From the NCBI GenBank assembly GCA_003255065.1, contig QAOA01001436.1, forward strand, positions 941,960-1,005,959: a DNA stretch of 64,000 nucleotides, given 5' to 3'. This DNA is from Cercis canadensis (Eukaryota > Streptophyta > Magnoliopsida > Fabales > Fabaceae). The notes under the pieces are model-generated. The model was not told the DNA's origin. It was given only the letters and a program-made list of their open reading frames with translations, and ran no database searches. This document shows, piece by piece, positions 62,976-64,000 of the stretch (within the stretch, counting starts at the first letter, position 1; each line of letters opens with the position of its first letter). The translations under genes and the position numbers were made by a program.

Positions 62976-63293
62976 TTAATTTTTAGATATGGCATCTTTG
63001 GCGGACTGTAAAGTGGTCACTACGGCAACAGCAGCACCAGCAAGAACACCACCACTGGTGGTCGAACCCTGAGTTGGATGAGGCTGGTGAATCACCTGCA
63101 CATTCCTTTCTTCTTGGCCCTTCCCTGCAGATGATCGTTATTCCACTGTGTCCACCCTTCTTTCCGTGCCACCTTTAGCATTCATGGTCTCATTCTGACA
63201 GAGGAGTTCATACAAATTCATTCACTATGAAAAGCTATAAAATAGACATAGAAAATGGCTGGAGTTATATACCTCTTTAGCTTGTGCATTCAT
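62976..63293 (-). pseudogene. Small two-exon gene interrupted by an in-frame TAA
   Basis: Exon 1 (63273-63293) encodes MNAQAKE, with a donor GAG/GTATAT. Exon 2 (62976-63194) follows acceptor CTGTCAG and reads NETMNAKGGTERRVDTVE, then TAA at 63138-63140. The same frame continues RSSAGKGQEERNVQVIHQPH, then PTQGSTTSGGVLAGAAVAVV, and ends TLQSAKDAISKN. The post-stop frame is intact for 53 codons and resembles small plant proteins with a GGVLAGAA...QSAKDAI ending that I associate with stress-related proteins, from memory only. A Tyr codon at the stop position would restore about 79 residues, so this is a nonsense mutation or sequencing error in a young allele. The intron is 78 bp, at the low end for plants. 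Confidence 0.6.
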
Positions 63294-64000
63294 GTTAACG
63301 CAGTGATTTATCTGGCCAATGCTTCCCTCAAATCAGATTTGGTTTCTATTCGAGACGTTTTAATTATATGTTCTTTCTTCTTCCTTTCTTTTTGTTTTCC
63401 TTTCCTCTAACGCACAAACCCTTTTAGTTTGGGAGCCTGCAAGCAGAATTATGGAGTTATATAACCCTATTCTAGGTGGCACAGTTACCACCGTTTCTTG
63501 TATTATGTGTCAAATCTAATGGTGGATATTTAATTTTGGTTACTTGTTCAGTTGGTCATTTCTCAACTTGTGTGGTAATATTAATTTGACTCACTAATAT
63601 AATTAAAATTATGTTAGCACCCCACTTAAAATAATAATTTATGTTAATTTTTTTTAGTAATTAAATTATGTTAAAGTTTAGAGTACACAAAGTATGATAT
63701 TCCTCTCCATTATATATTTTTCACAAACAAATTTATAAATTTTTTTTAAAAGATTTATATTCAAATTTATACATAAAGATTCACAATTTAAAATAAAATT
63801 TTAAGCATGATAAAATTTAAAAATATACATTAATAAATAGATTAAGATGAGTGAAGAAGAATAGTGTGAAAAATAAGTCAAAAAATTGAAGAGAATAAAT
63901 CACACTCTTTCCCTTACTCTTCATATTTGCAAGTAGGATTTGAATAAAATAAATTTTAAACATGATAAAATTTAAAAATATACATTAATAAATAGATTAA
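63294..64000. other. Terminal A+T-rich spacer
   Basis: This includes the upstream region of the small broken gene. A direct repeat AATTTTAAGCATGATAAAAT / AATTTTAAACATGATAAAAT plus ATACATTAATAAATAGATTAA occurs at about 63800-63846 and 63953-64000. No gene is visible. Confidence 0.5.

Overview
The window is nuclear DNA of a flowering plant, almost certainly a eudicot and probably a rosid. Genes are split by GT-AG introns, spacers are A+T-rich, and all recognisable products are plant families (VRN2/EMF2 Polycomb protein, DYW pentatricopeptide protein, BES1/BZR1 factor, arabinogalactan protein, plastid phospholipase A1). The set recalls Arabidopsis chromosome 4: from memory, crotonase At4g16800, PLA1-Ibeta2 At4g16820, DYW protein At4g16835 and VRN2 At4g16845, with relatives of several other genes elsewhere on that arm. 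A Citrus-like genome would fit, but I cannot prove the species. Eight sites carry N bases. At 7529, 58485 and 59779 they separate near-identical flanks, which suggests that two haplotypes of a heterozygous plant were joined end to end.

Layout. 1-2700 (-): mitochondrial crotonase, 3' end outside the window. 2.7-5.1 kb: spacer with a G-run/N join, a hAT element with target duplication and a MITE. 5.1-7.3 kb (-): unrecognised 425-residue protein built on a duplicated exon pair. 9.0-12.9 kb (+): TPL-binding/PHD/GNAT chromatin protein with a 5' UTR intron. 14.2-14.7 kb: palindromic MITE. 15.2-21.6 kb (-): complete 14-exon VRN2-type Polycomb gene. 21.6-28.7 kb: gene-free. 28.7-30.4 kb (+): plastid phospholipase A1. 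31.76 kb: decayed tRNA-Glu. 32.0-34.1 kb (+): DYW PPR protein. 35.4-38.2 kb (-): RABD2 GTPase. 38.2-42.5 kb: spacer with tandem repeats. 42.5-43.1 kb (+): small membrane protein. 43.7-45.6 kb (-): plastid FAD monooxygenase. 46.6-47.1 kb: second hAT element. 49.0-50.1 kb (+): short BAHD-like protein lacking the catalytic HXXXD. 51.8-55.1 kb (+): Gly-rich/coiled-coil protein of unknown role. 56.0-56.2 kb (+): BES1/BZR1 DNA-binding exon with no visible second exon. 58.2-59.1 kb (-): arabinogalactan protein plus a duplicated 3' fragment. 60.1-61.8 kb: third hAT and a large MULE-like MITE. 63.0-63.3 kb (-): small two-exon gene broken by an in-frame stop.

The genes do not form a pathway; this is ordinary gene order with transposon-filled spacers. 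The two chromatin genes (VRN2 and the PHD/GNAT protein) are neighbours, but nothing in the sequence ties them functionally. I found no CRISPR, prokaryotic or viral system. Exon boundaries for the main genes were derived by hand from splice consensus and frame continuity, and the summed exon lengths close in frame.
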